Positions 1 to 6,954 of a stretch of 8,053 bases of DNA are shown in pieces. This DNA is from Aquificaceae bacterium (GTDB lineage Bacteria; Aquificota; Aquificia; Aquificales; Aquificaceae). The stretch lies in contig JALTVH010000310.1 of NCBI GenBank assembly GCA_027049085.1, positions 1 through 8,053 of the forward strand. Direction: 5' to 3'. The notes beneath the pieces are model-generated. The model was not told the DNA's origin, ran no database searches, and saw only the letters and a list, made by a program, of their open reading frames with translations. The position numbers and the translations under genes were made by a program. Positions within the stretch are counted from its first letter, which is position 1. Each line of letters opens with the position of its first letter.

Positions 1-1
1 T

Positions 2-94
2 TACAGAGAGCTTATCAGGGTGAGGTCTGACAACACGGGAAGGATCCTTAAGGGAGAAGTAGTTTCCGAGGGATCAGTCCTGATCAGGGAATAA
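2..94 (+). CDS. flgA: C-terminal fragment, probable flagellar basal-body P-ring formation protein FlgA
   Basis: Only the last 30 codons are present, ending at TAA 92-94; the start lies outside the window. The tail contains ELIRVRSDNTGRILKGEV followed by a Gly-containing turn and VLI. This resembles the end of FlgA (SAF-like domain), where a strand with R-V-R is followed by S/T-G-(R/K)-(I/V)-(L/V)-x-G-x-V and a final hydrophobic strand. FlgA is a periplasmic chaperone that helps assemble the flagellar P ring around the rod. The match rests on about 25 residues and was made by eye, so another SAF or beta-clip protein is possible. The gene ends 46 bp before petA, and a palindrome (79-88) lies within its final codons. 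Confidence 0.55.
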   Translation, partial: YRELIRVRSDNTGRILKGEVVSEGSVLIRE

Positions 95-128
95 GGATAT
101 AAGAATGTGCTAAAATACCCTGATCAGG
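79..128. repeat. Pair of identical 10-bp palindromes flanking the petA promoter region
   Basis: CCTGATCAGG occurs at 79-88 and again at 119-128, with centres exactly 40 bp apart (about four helical turns). With flanking bases the copies read TCCTGATCAGGG (78-89) and CCCTGATCAGGA (118-129), which are exact reverse complements of each other. The first copy overlaps the end of the upstream gene. The second overlaps the petA Shine-Dalgarno sequence and the predicted transcription start. Inference: either a paired operator for a dimeric regulator, or, in read-through transcripts from upstream, a 12-bp stem that would cover part of the petA ribosome site. No other copy was noticed in the window. 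Confidence 0.5.
108..116 (+). promoter_or_regulatory. Candidate extended -10 promoter for petABC
   Basis: TGCTAAAAT matches the extended -10 form TG-N-TAnnnT (TAAAAT at 111-116). A start about 7 bp downstream would fall near 123, inside the second CCTGATCAGG palindrome. No good -35 hexamer is visible; the expected place (about 88-93) lies next to the first palindrome. This is a motif match only, so confidence is limited. Confidence 0.35.
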
Positions 129-135
129 AGGTGAT
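126..135 (+). promoter_or_regulatory. Strong ribosome binding site of petA
   Basis: AGGAGGTGAT is a full-length match to the anti-Shine-Dalgarno region of 16S rRNA, with 9 nt between AGGAGG and the ATG at 141. It fixes the petA start. Its AGG overlaps the second CCTGATCAGG palindrome, so anything that binds or folds that palindrome could block initiation. Confidence 0.8.
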
Positions 136-140
136 TCACC

Positions 141-686
141 ATGGAAGCTTCAAGAAGGGACTTCCTGAGCCTCTCCATCGGTGGACTCGGAGCGGTAGGA
201 GCCCTCGGCGTTCTTTATCCGATCCTCAAAACCCTCGCACCCAGCGCGGCATCCTCAACCGAGTCAGAGATTGAAATTGATGTGAGTAAGGTGCCTGAGC
301 TCGGACTCCTTGTTCGTTCCTGGAGAGGGAAACCACTGTTTGTTTTGAATCTCCCCAAGGACCTTGAGGAAAAGTACAAGTATGAGGTTAAGGACTTTTC
401 AAAGAACAAGCTTGGTAAAACAAACCACGAGGTCCTCAAAGATCACAGGGTCTTTGCTCTGATTGGTGTATGCACTCACCTGGGATGCATTCCTCTGTGG
501 AAACCTGAAGGTTCCGATGCGGTCAAGGCACCATACCTTCACTGCCCGTGCCACGGTGGACTTTACACGCCCTGGGGTGATAACATCGGCGGACCACCGC
601 CAAGACCCCTTTACGTCCCACCCCAGAAGGTAGAGGGTGGAAAGCTCGTTGTAGGTCAAAAGGGCTTTGTAGAGGAGATCCTTTAG
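141..686 (+). CDS. petA: Cytochrome bc1 complex Rieske iron-sulfur subunit
   Basis: This 181-residue protein is the quinol-oxidising [2Fe-2S] subunit of the cytochrome bc1 complex. It takes the first electron from quinol at the Qo site and passes it to cytochrome c1. The N-terminus has SRRDFL (4-9) followed by a hydrophobic stretch to about 29, the usual uncleaved Tat-type anchor. Box I is CTHLGC (111-116) and box II is CPCHGG (135-140). Expected cluster ligands are C111, H113, C135 and H138, with a C116-C137 disulfide. The proline loop GGPPPRPL lies at 150-157. Box II has Gly140 where high-potential Rieske proteins have Ser, while the conserved Tyr is kept at 142. It is the first gene of petABC; the next start lies 14 bp after its stop. 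The length is normal for a bacterial Rieske protein, and the start is fixed by the AGGAGG at 126-131. Confidence 0.96.
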   Translation: MEASRRDFLSLSIGGLGAVGALGVLYPILKTLAPSAASSTESEIEIDVSKVPELGLLVRSWRGKPLFVLNLPKDLEEKYKYEVKDFSKNKLGKTNHEVLKDHRVFALIGVCTHLGCIPLWKPEGSDAVKAPYLHCPCHGGLYTPWGDNIGGPPPRPLYVPPQKVEGGKLVVGQKGFVEEIL

Positions 687-700
687 GGAGGTCATGAATC

Positions 701-1924
701 ATGCTCGGTAGGATCCTTGAATGGGTTGATGAAAGGACGGGGATAAAGGAGATCCATAAAACCCAGATGGTAGACTACAAGGTCCCCAAAAACTTAACCT
801 TCCCTTACGTCTTTGGAATTCTTGCTCTTACCACCTTTGCCCTTCAGATAATTTCAGGGATTATCCTGATAATGTATTACAAACCAATCATCGCCCATGC
901 CTTTGACAGTGCCAACTACACGATCATGCGGGAAGTTGACTTCGGCTGGCTTTTCAGGAACATCCACGCTGCGGGCGCCAACTTTTTCCTGGCCATCGTT
1001 TACCTCCACATGTTCACAGGAATCTACTACAACGCCTATAAAAAACCGAGGGAACTTGTCTGGATTATTGGCTGGGTAATCTATTTTGTTCTTCTCACAA
1101 CTGCACTTACGGGCTACCTTCTTCCCTGGGGACAGCTGAGTTACTGGGGGACAGTTGTTACAACTGAGATTCCCGCTTCCCTTGCAGATGCACCGATTTT
1201 GAAGGGATTCTTTGGAGCCATTGGCGAGACCATTTCCTACTGGATGAAGGGGGGCTACAAGCTTGAAGACCTTGCCCTCGGAAGGTTCTTTGGCTTGCAC
1301 GTTTTATTCCTTCCTCTTGTTCTCCTTGCCCTTGTTGGAATTCACCTCTTCCTTGTGAGGGCAGCGGGCATCTCAAACCCGGATGGATACGAAATTGATA
1401 AAAAGGCTGAGCCTGAAAAGGTCGTTCCTTTCCATCCCTACATGACCCTGAAAGAGGGTGCCTATGCTATGTGGTACCTGGCTATCTTCTTCTTCTTTGT
1501 GTTTTTCTACATGGGCCACTTCCTGCCCGCAGATAATTTTGAACCGGCGGATCCACTGAAAACACCTCCCCACATAGCGCCGGAATGGTACCTCCTGGGC
1601 TTCTATGAAGTCTTCAGGTCAATCCCCAGTAAGTTCTGGGGCTTTATTGCCTTTAACCTGATACTCGTTCTTCTCCTGTTGCTTCCCTTCCTTGACTTCT
1701 CCCCTGTAAAGAGCGCAAGGAGGAGACCGCTGTTCTTTATTGCCTTTGTAATATTCCTGATCTCTTCCATGGCACTCACTGTTCTCGGCTCAATGGCACC
1801 TACTCCAGCAAACGCAAAGCTTGGGATGTTCTTTACCTTTCTTGTGTTTCTCTTCTTCCTCTCACTGCCGGTTATTTCCTTCCTTGAATGGGGATGGCAC
1901 AAGGCAAAAGGAGGTCAGGTATGA
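701..1924 (+). CDS. petB: Cytochrome b of the cytochrome bc1 complex
   Basis: A 407-residue integral membrane protein carrying both b hemes and the Qo and Qi quinone sites. Eight membrane helices are visible, at roughly 35-58, 84-109, 118-141, 194-219, 253-274, 314-332, 344-363 and 374-396, so this is the full-length fused form rather than the split b6/subunit IV type. Heme-ligand histidines are H89 and H103 in helix B and H200 and H215 in helix D. The Qo-site motif PEWY is at 294-297 in the ef loop, preceded by TPPHIA. Helix D has 14 residues between its ligands, as in cytochrome b6, rather than the 13 typical of mitochondrial cytochrome b. The start at 701 has GGGAGG (686-691) at 9 nt. The stop overlaps the next start as ATGA, which suggests translational coupling to cytochrome c1. 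Confidence 0.96.
   Translation: MLGRILEWVDERTGIKEIHKTQMVDYKVPKNLTFPYVFGILALTTFALQIISGIILIMYYKPIIAHAFDSANYTIMREVDFGWLFRNIHAAGANFFLAIVYLHMFTGIYYNAYKKPRELVWIIGWVIYFVLLTTALTGYLLPWGQLSYWGTVVTTEIPASLADAPILKGFFGAIGETISYWMKGGYKLEDLALGRFFGLHVLFLPLVLLALVGIHLFLVRAAGISNPDGYEIDKKAEPEKVVPFHPYMTLKEGAYAMWYLAIFFFFVFFYMGHFLPADNFEPADPLKTPPHIAPEWYLLGFYEVFRSIPSKFWGFIAFNLILVLLLLLPFLDFSPVKSARRRPLFFIAFVIFLISSMALTVLGSMAPTPANAKLGMFFTFLVFLFFLSLPVISFLEWGWHKAKGGQV
1909..1914 (+). promoter_or_regulatory. Ribosome binding site deciding the petC start
   Basis: AGGAGG lies 6 nt before the ATG at 1921. An in-frame upstream ATG at 1888 would start inside petB, would lack this site and would put charged residues ahead of the membrane anchor, so 1921 is preferred. 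Confidence 0.75.
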
Positions 1925-2643
1925 GCGCCTGGAGTATGGCAAAGACGATATTCTTTGTGGTTCTGACGGTGGGATTTTTCACGGTTATCTGGGTTTACAA
2001 TCCCTTTGCTCCCCATGAAACCTATGAGCTACCGGAGGAAGCCAAGAGGATCATAATGGATCCCAAGTACGCCAGAGAGGGGCGTGATCTCTTCAAGATG
2101 TCCTGCTCAAGCTGTCACTCCCTCAGATATGACGGGATTTATCTGCTCTCTGTTGCCATGAAACCCGAGTGGTCAAAGATAGAGAAGTCACTGGGCAAGC
2201 CGATTCTTGAGTACGTTGAGGTTGAGAAGGACGGAAAAAAGGAGAAAAAGGCTGTAGTCAGGGGATATTTTGTTCCCAGGGATGTTTATGAGGCAGTTGC
2301 TATCAGCGACCTTGAATCTCTGAAGGCATCAATGGGAAAGGTGCCGCCTGACCTATCAACAATATACTTAGCAAGGGGACCGGGCTACCTTTATGAGTTC
2401 ATTCTGCACCCCCAGAAGGTTCTTCCGGGAACCTCAATGCCCCAGCTCTTTAACCCTGAGTTTGATAAGGAGGCGCCAAAGAAGGTTGCAAAGATCGTCT
2501 CTTACCTGAGGGCTGTCTCCGAACCCCCGCCTGAGGAAAAAACCAAAAGAACCTTAATGGGTGTTGCAACCATTGGTTACTTTATAATAATGGGAGCCCT
2601 TTTATGGCTCCTCAGAAAGAAACTCATCGCTCACCTCCACTGA
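1921..2643 (+). CDS. petC: Cytochrome c1, mono-heme, membrane anchored at both ends
   Basis: A 240-residue c-type cytochrome that accepts electrons from the Rieske protein and reduces a periplasmic cytochrome c. A signal-anchor helix (about 7-26) is followed by the periplasmic domain with a single CSSCH heme site (C62, C65, H66). The c1-typical motif KVPPDLSTI lies at 140-148, and M173 in PGTSMPQ is the likely sixth heme ligand. A C-terminal helix (about 212-231) with a basic end anchors it in the membrane. A lysine-rich loop (KDGKKEKK, 103-110) lies between the heme site and the PPDL motif. Only one CXXCH is present, unlike the di-heme c1 of Campylobacterota. It overlaps petB by 4 nt and ends the operon. 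The start was chosen from the ribosome site at 1909-1914. Confidence 0.93.
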   Translation: MSAWSMAKTIFFVVLTVGFFTVIWVYNPFAPHETYELPEEAKRIIMDPKYAREGRDLFKMSCSSCHSLRYDGIYLLSVAMKPEWSKIEKSLGKPILEYVEVEKDGKKEKKAVVRGYFVPRDVYEAVAISDLESLKASMGKVPPDLSTIYLARGPGYLYEFILHPQKVLPGTSMPQLFNPEFDKEAPKKVAKIVSYLRAVSEPPPEEKTKRTLMGVATIGYFIIMGALLWLLRKKLIAHLH

Positions 2644-2649
2644 TAGCGG

Positions 2650-2683
2650 CCGCCCCTTAAGGGGGCGGTGTAAAGTTCTTTTT
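2650..2683 (+). terminator. Probable intrinsic terminator after petABC
   Basis: CCGCCCC (2650-2656) pairs with GGGGCGG (2662-2668) around a TTAAG loop, giving a 7-bp GC-only stem 6 nt after the petC stop. The T-rich run TTCTTTTT (2676-2683) begins about 7 nt after the stem, so spacing is not ideal. It may terminate partially or mainly protect the mRNA 3' end. Confidence 0.55.
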
Positions 2684-2686
2684 CGG

Positions 2687-2695
2687 TGATATATT
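2687..2695 (+). promoter_or_regulatory. Candidate extended -10 promoter of the signalling operon
   Basis: TGATATATT fits the extended -10 form TG-N-TATATT (hexamer 2690-2695). No convincing -35 is visible. A start 7-8 bp downstream would fall at about 2702-2703, directly before the ATG at 2704. This would give a leaderless or nearly leaderless mRNA and agrees with the absence of a Shine-Dalgarno sequence close to that ATG. Confidence 0.35.
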
Positions 2696-2703
2696 CATCT
2701 ATT

Positions 2704-3669
2704 ATGGGGAGATTACTCCCTCTTTTTGTCTTTTTTATTTTTATCTCTTCATGCCAGCTTGGAAAAGACAAAGAATACAGCATAGCGATCTTCATTTCGG
2801 GGGAAGGGAGAATGTCTAAGGTGAGGGGGTTTCTTGACGGTCTTAAGGACCTTGGCATTGACAGGGTTGACGTAAAGTATTATGAGGGAGACAACACCCT
2901 CTCCCGAATCAGGGAACTTGCCCAGATCCTGATCCTTGAACAGGAAAAGTACAACCTTATCGTAGTTGGTGGTAGCCTTGAGGCGCACATGGTAAGAACA
3001 GCGGGGGAGCTAAAAAAACCTGTTCTCATCCTTGGTGGAACCAGCATACTCCAGTGGAAGTTAACAAAAAGCCTGTCCGAGCCGTCAGAGAATATCACGG
3101 GGGTTGACAACCTGAATGCGGAGCTGATGGAGAAAAGGGTTGAGCTTTTTACAAAGATGTTCCCGGAGATCAAAAAGGTTCTGGTTTTCTGCAACCCCCA
3201 GTTTGAAGCCTCAAAGAATGCGACAACAATTACTATCAGGGCAGGAAAGAAGTTCGGCCTCAAGGTGGTTCCGGTAAATGTCAGGGACGTCATAGAGCTT
3301 GAGTACATAATCAGCAACATGAGAGAGGACGGCTTTCAGGCGATCATCATCACACCCTGCTTTTATACAGAAAACTTTTTGACTACCTACATTCTTCACT
3401 ATGCAAACTTTTACCAGATCCCAGTTTTCTGTCATTCTCCCGGCCTTGTTAAGAAAGGGTGTCACGTTGCTTACGGAACATCCGGCTATGAACAGGGCTA
3501 TCAGGCCTCTCATATGGCTTACAAGCTTCTAAATGGCACACCTGTGAAGTTTGTGCCCTTTGAGCGTGCCTACTACCCGAGGCTTGCGGTTAATCAGAAG
3601 GCCCTTGCAGAGCTGGGCGTTGATTTTAATAGAGACTTCTTTACTTACGTTGATGAGGTAGTGAGGTGA
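2704..3669 (+). CDS. ABC-type solute-binding lipoprotein (PF04392-like), orphan, probable sensor partner
   Basis: Translation from 2704 gives 321 residues. The N-terminus has a hydrophobic signal (about 3-16) ending in the lipobox ISSC, with C17 as the lipidation site. The rest reads as a two-lobe periplasmic binding protein of the ABC_sub_bind/TrpX-like family. Family-like features are NITGV (130-134) followed by a Leu/Phe-rich helix, KKVLVFCNP (157-165), AYGTSGYEQG (256-265) and VNQKALAELGV (296-306). The mature protein has further cysteines at 163, 219, 243 and 253, so disulfides are possible. Known relatives bind small molecules such as amino acids for ABC importers, but no permease or ATPase gene lies on either side here. 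It overlaps the kinase gene by 4 nt, so a role as ligand receptor for that kinase is inferred. A GTG at 2686 would add six residues but has no ribosome site. The ligand is unknown. Confidence 0.82.
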   Translation: MGRLLPLFVFFIFISSCQLGKDKEYSIAIFISGEGRMSKVRGFLDGLKDLGIDRVDVKYYEGDNTLSRIRELAQILILEQEKYNLIVVGGSLEAHMVRTAGELKKPVLILGGTSILQWKLTKSLSEPSENITGVDNLNAELMEKRVELFTKMFPEIKKVLVFCNPQFEASKNATTITIRAGKKFGLKVVPVNVRDVIELEYIISNMREDGFQAIIITPCFYTENFLTTYILHYANFYQIPVFCHSPGLVKKGCHVAYGTSGYEQGYQASHMAYKLLNGTPVKFVPFERAYYPRLAVNQKALAELGVDFNRDFFTYVDEVVR

Positions 3670-5642
3670 GGCTCTCACTCAAGGCGCGGGTCATAATTCT
3701 TCTCTCCTTCCTGACTCTTATCCCCCTTCTCCTCTATCTGTATCACTACACTGCCATGAAAGAGAAACTCCTGGGTGACCGGCTGAGGTTTCACACCCTC
3801 TATGCCTCATCTGTGGTAAGCAGGGTTGAGCTGTTCCTCGAAAGGGTCATGTCTGATTCTTCCTCCCTAATAACGATGTACAAGAGTGCTGGACTTTCAG
3901 AAAAAGAAATAATTTGGAGGATAACTGGCCAGGTAAAGGGAGTTTTTGAAGGTGCCTATTACGATCCCGATGGAATTTTCATCACTGCCATAAGCAGGGA
4001 AAGCACCAGTCCAAAGTTTGAAAAGTTCATTGATTTCAGGGATAAGAAGCAGGTGCTTACCTTAGAGTACTCTCCCTATCAGGAACCCTTCCTGAGGTTT
4101 TATGTCCCTGAAATGGAGGAGGGATTCATTAACGGCTACTATGTCTTTTCCCTGGACCTCGGACTCTTCTGGCAGTCTGTTATATCAACCAGACCCGCCC
4201 CTGACGTTGAGGTTTTCCTAACCGATAGTAAAGGGAACATATTAGCCTACAGCGACCTGAGATTCTCGGCTCTGAAAAAGATCCCCTTCAGAAAAGGTGT
4301 GTACTCCTCGGACGTTTCAATGACGGAGGTTGTGGGTGTTTTTGTCAGGAGTGCAGATAAGGAATGGACTGTGGTTGTGGAAGAACCTGTTTCTGCTGTC
4401 CTGAGACCCATGACAGACTTCCAGAAGAAGGGTATGATCGCAGGTTCTGTCTTTATGGGAGGGGTTGGGCTATTTGCAATTATGTTCTTCCTAAGAATAT
4501 TCAAACCCCTTGAGAATCTCAAGAATTACATAATCTCCTGGGAGAAAGAGAACATCAAAAGGACCGTGACCCCCGGTGACGAGGTGGCTGAGCTTTCTCA
4601 GGCTTTTGAGAACCTTATCCGCAGGCTTGAGGAAGACAGGAGGCTTTACTCCTCTCTTTTTGAGAATACCCTTGACGGTGTGATCTTATTCAACGTTGAG
4701 AAGAGGTTAATTGATGTTAACAGAACGATCCTTGAGCAGTACCGCGTTAAAAAAGAAGATCTCCTTGGAAAATCAATGGTTGACCTGATCGGTGAGGAAC
4801 TTCCCCTCTCTTCCATGTTCTTTTCGGAAAAGAAGGTCAGACTAAAGGAAGATATCTACTGCCAGCTCAGGCAGGAGGTACTCAGGATTGAAGGTAACAT
4901 CTATATTCTCTGGCGCATAAAGGATGTATCTCAGGAGAAGGAGCTCAAAATCCTCCTTGAGCAGACAGCAAAGCTTTCTCTTGCCGGTGAAATTGCCTGT
5001 TCAGTTGCCCACCAGATAAACAATCCCCTTGCCTCCATTATGGGTTACGCGGAAAGCATAATTATTTCAAGTACAGACTCCTCTGCAAGGGACAAGGCTC
5101 AGGTTATATTCAGGCAGGCAAGCAAGTGTGCTGAAACAGTCAGGAAATTAATTGACGTTGGCAGACCTTTTGAAGGTAAACCCGATTACGTCAGACCTGA
5201 GGAGGTGACCCTTGAGGCTATCAATATGCTTCTGCCAAAGGCTAAAAGAAAGGGCGTGACTGTAAAATTTGAGAGTTCCCTTAACGGTGAGAAGGTCTTT
5301 ACCTTCCCCTGGCAGGTGGAACAGGTGATAATTAATGTGATAGACAATGCCATTGATGCGGTTGATGAAAAGGGTGAGGTGAGGGTGTACCTTGGAAGTG
5401 ATAGAGGCAGAATCCTATGGAGGGTTGTTGACAACGGCGAAGGTATACCAGAGGAGGAGCTTGCCAACATCTTCAAGCCCTTTTACACCACCAAACCTTA
5501 TGGGACGGGTCTTGGACTTCCCCTCGCACGGAGGTTTATCAGAAACCTGGGAGGGGATATAGAAGTTAAGAGCGAAGAAGGGAAAGGAACAACCGTTGAG
5601 ATATACATAAGCGGAGGTAGGGATGAAAATCCTAATAGTTGA
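3666..5642 (+). CDS. Membrane sensor histidine kinase (Cache-like sensor, HAMP, PAS, HisKA, HATPase)
   Basis: A 658-residue two-component kinase. TM1 is about 8-28, a periplasmic region about 29-256 looks like a double-Cache sensor (including VEVFLTDSKGNILAYSD, 181-197, and WTVVVEEPV, 234-242), and TM2 is about 257-276. A HAMP linker follows (about 277-325), then a PAS domain (about 327-420) with a weak C-terminal half. The HisKA H-box is SVAHQINNPL with phospho-acceptor H449. The ATPase domain has an N-box (N561 in DNAIDA), the G1 box DNGEG (589-593), the F-box FKPFYTTK (603-610) and the G2 box GTGLG (613-617). The residue after H449 is Gln rather than the common Glu. The GTG start overlaps the binding-protein stop (GTGA) and has GAGG at 3655-3658. 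It overlaps the regulator gene by 20 nt, so the two are almost certainly a cognate pair of NtrB/NtrC style. Confidence 0.92.
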   Translation: MRLSLKARVIILLSFLTLIPLLLYLYHYTAMKEKLLGDRLRFHTLYASSVVSRVELFLERVMSDSSSLITMYKSAGLSEKEIIWRITGQVKGVFEGAYYDPDGIFITAISRESTSPKFEKFIDFRDKKQVLTLEYSPYQEPFLRFYVPEMEEGFINGYYVFSLDLGLFWQSVISTRPAPDVEVFLTDSKGNILAYSDLRFSALKKIPFRKGVYSSDVSMTEVVGVFVRSADKEWTVVVEEPVSAVLRPMTDFQKKGMIAGSVFMGGVGLFAIMFFLRIFKPLENLKNYIISWEKENIKRTVTPGDEVAELSQAFENLIRRLEEDRRLYSSLFENTLDGVILFNVEKRLIDVNRTILEQYRVKKEDLLGKSMVDLIGEELPLSSMFFSEKKVRLKEDIYCQLRQEVLRIEGNIYILWRIKDVSQEKELKILLEQTAKLSLAGEIACSVAHQINNPLASIMGYAESIIISSTDSSARDKAQVIFRQASKCAETVRKLIDVGRPFEGKPDYVRPEEVTLEAINMLLPKAKRKGVTVKFESSLNGEKVFTFPWQVEQVIINVIDNAIDAVDEKGEVRVYLGSDRGRILWRVVDNGEGIPEEELANIFKPFYTTKPYGTGLGLPLARRFIRNLGGDIEVKSEEGKGTTVEIYISGGRDENPNS

Positions 5643-6954
5643 AGACGACAGGGACTTCCAGACACTCCTTGTTGACTACCTGAGGGGGGTTGGTTACCAG
5701 GTTGACTGTGCGGGTACCGGTGAGGATGCCTTAAATCTTCTTGATGAAAGGGATTACGGCGTAATAATCCTTGATCTTTTCCTTCCAGACAGGAACGGAA
5801 TGGAGATCCTTCAGTGGATCAAGCAGAACCTTCCCCTCTCAGAGGTGATAGTTATAACAGGACACGGCACCATCAAAACGGCTGTTGAGGCAATGAAACT
5901 GGGTGCCTACGACTTTCTTACAAAACCCTGTTCCCTGGGTGAAGTTGATATGGTGGTCAAGAAAGCTATTGAGTCCCTGAACATAAAAAGGGAGAACCTA
6001 CTTTTTAAGAAGGAAAGAAGCATCACTCTTGATTATGGTGGGTTCGTTTTTGAAAGCATAGTCATGAAGGAGATCCTTGAAAGGGTTCAGAGAATTGCCT
6101 GTTCTGACTGCCCTGTCCTGATCACAGGCGAGTCGGGTGTGGGAAAGGAAGTTATCGCAAATATCATCCACAGAAACAGCGACAGGGCGGACAAGCCTAT
6201 GGTTACCCTCAACATCGCCTCTGTGCCAAAGGACCTTATTGAAGCGGAGCTCTTTGGCTACGAAAAGGGAGCTTTTACAGGTGCAGACCGGAGCAGGGAG
6301 GGCTTTTTTGAGCTTGCACATGGTAGCACACTTTTTCTTGATGAGATAGGTGAGATGGATGCGCCCCTTCAGGCGAAGCTCTTAAGGGCTATTGAAACAA
6401 GGAAGTTTTACAGGATAGGTGGAAGGAGAGAGATAGAAAGTGACGTTAGGGTTATAACCGCTACCAACAGGGACGTATCCGCTCTGGTAAAAGAAGGGAA
6501 ATTCAGGGAAGACCTCTATTACAGGCTCAACGTTGTTGAGATAAGGATCCCTCCGCTCAGGGAAAGAAAGGACGATATCCTTCCCCTTGCAGATCACTTC
6601 CTGGAACACTTTTCAAGGAAGTATTCAAGAGCTGTTAAGGGTTTTACAGAAAGAGCCAAAGAAATGATGGTTGGTTACCCGTGGTATGGAAACGTGAGGG
6701 AACTGAAAAACGCGGTGGAAAGGGCGGTTCTCTTTTGCGAGGGCGAGCTTATTGATACAAGGGATCTGACATGTCTTATGAGTGCTGAGGACCTTACAAA
6801 CGGTGGTCCGAAGACACTGAAGGAGGTGGAGAGAGATTATATACTGAAGGTGCTTAAAGAAGTTAATTTCAATAAAAAGAGGGCTTCCCAGATACTTGGA
6901 ATTCCACTCAGAACTCTTTACAGAAAGATAGAGTCTCTGGGGATAGGGGTATGA
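5623..6954 (+). CDS. NtrC-class sigma-54-dependent response regulator
   Basis: A 443-residue transcriptional activator with three domains. The receiver domain (about 1-117) has acidic pocket D8/D9, phospho-acceptor D51, T79 and K101. The AAA+ domain (about 142-370) has Walker A GESGVGKE (169-176), the sigma-54 contact loop GAFTGA (216-221), Walker B TLFLDEIG (236-243) and the arginine-rich REDLYYRLN region (295-303). A Fis-type helix-turn-helix lies at about 403-440 (NKKRASQILGIPLRTLYRKI). All residues needed for phosphorylation, ATP hydrolysis and sigma-54 contact appear intact, so it should be a functional enhancer-binding protein. The start at 5623 has GGAGGT at 5613-5618 and lies inside the end of the kinase gene. 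A sigma-54 promoter and paired dyads lie immediately downstream, making the DsrE-porin genes its probable target. Confidence 0.95.
   Translation: MKILIVEDDRDFQTLLVDYLRGVGYQVDCAGTGEDALNLLDERDYGVIILDLFLPDRNGMEILQWIKQNLPLSEVIVITGHGTIKTAVEAMKLGAYDFLTKPCSLGEVDMVVKKAIESLNIKRENLLFKKERSITLDYGGFVFESIVMKEILERVQRIACSDCPVLITGESGVGKEVIANIIHRNSDRADKPMVTLNIASVPKDLIEAELFGYEKGAFTGADRSREGFFELAHGSTLFLDEIGEMDAPLQAKLLRAIETRKFYRIGGRREIESDVRVITATNRDVSALVKEGKFREDLYYRLNVVEIRIPPLRERKDDILPLADHFLEHFSRKYSRAVKGFTERAKEMMVGYPWYGNVRELKNAVERAVLFCEGELIDTRDLTCLMSAEDLTNGGPKTLKEVERDYILKVLKEVNFNKKRASQILGIPLRTLYRKIESLGIGV

Noticed and set aside
694..708. ATG at 694 just before petB
   Set aside because: It is out of frame and reaches a stop after five codons; GGGAGG is correctly spaced for 701 instead.
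854..1300. Long reverse-strand open frame (148 codons) opposite petB
   Set aside because: It lies fully within a clear cytochrome b gene, its translation has no recognisable domain, and it is explained by codon bias of the real gene.
1888..1920. Upstream in-frame ATG for cytochrome c1
   Set aside because: It lies inside petB without a ribosome site, while the ATG at 1921 has AGGAGG at 6 nt and the typical ATGA overlap.
2686..2703. GTG start for the solute-binding lipoprotein
   Set aside because: No Shine-Dalgarno sequence precedes it, and the ATG at 2704 gives a normal short lipoprotein signal.
2880..3320. Reverse-strand open frame (146 codons) opposite the binding-protein gene
   Set aside because: The forward frame is a well-supported solute-binding protein; the reverse product has a low-complexity look with no domain.
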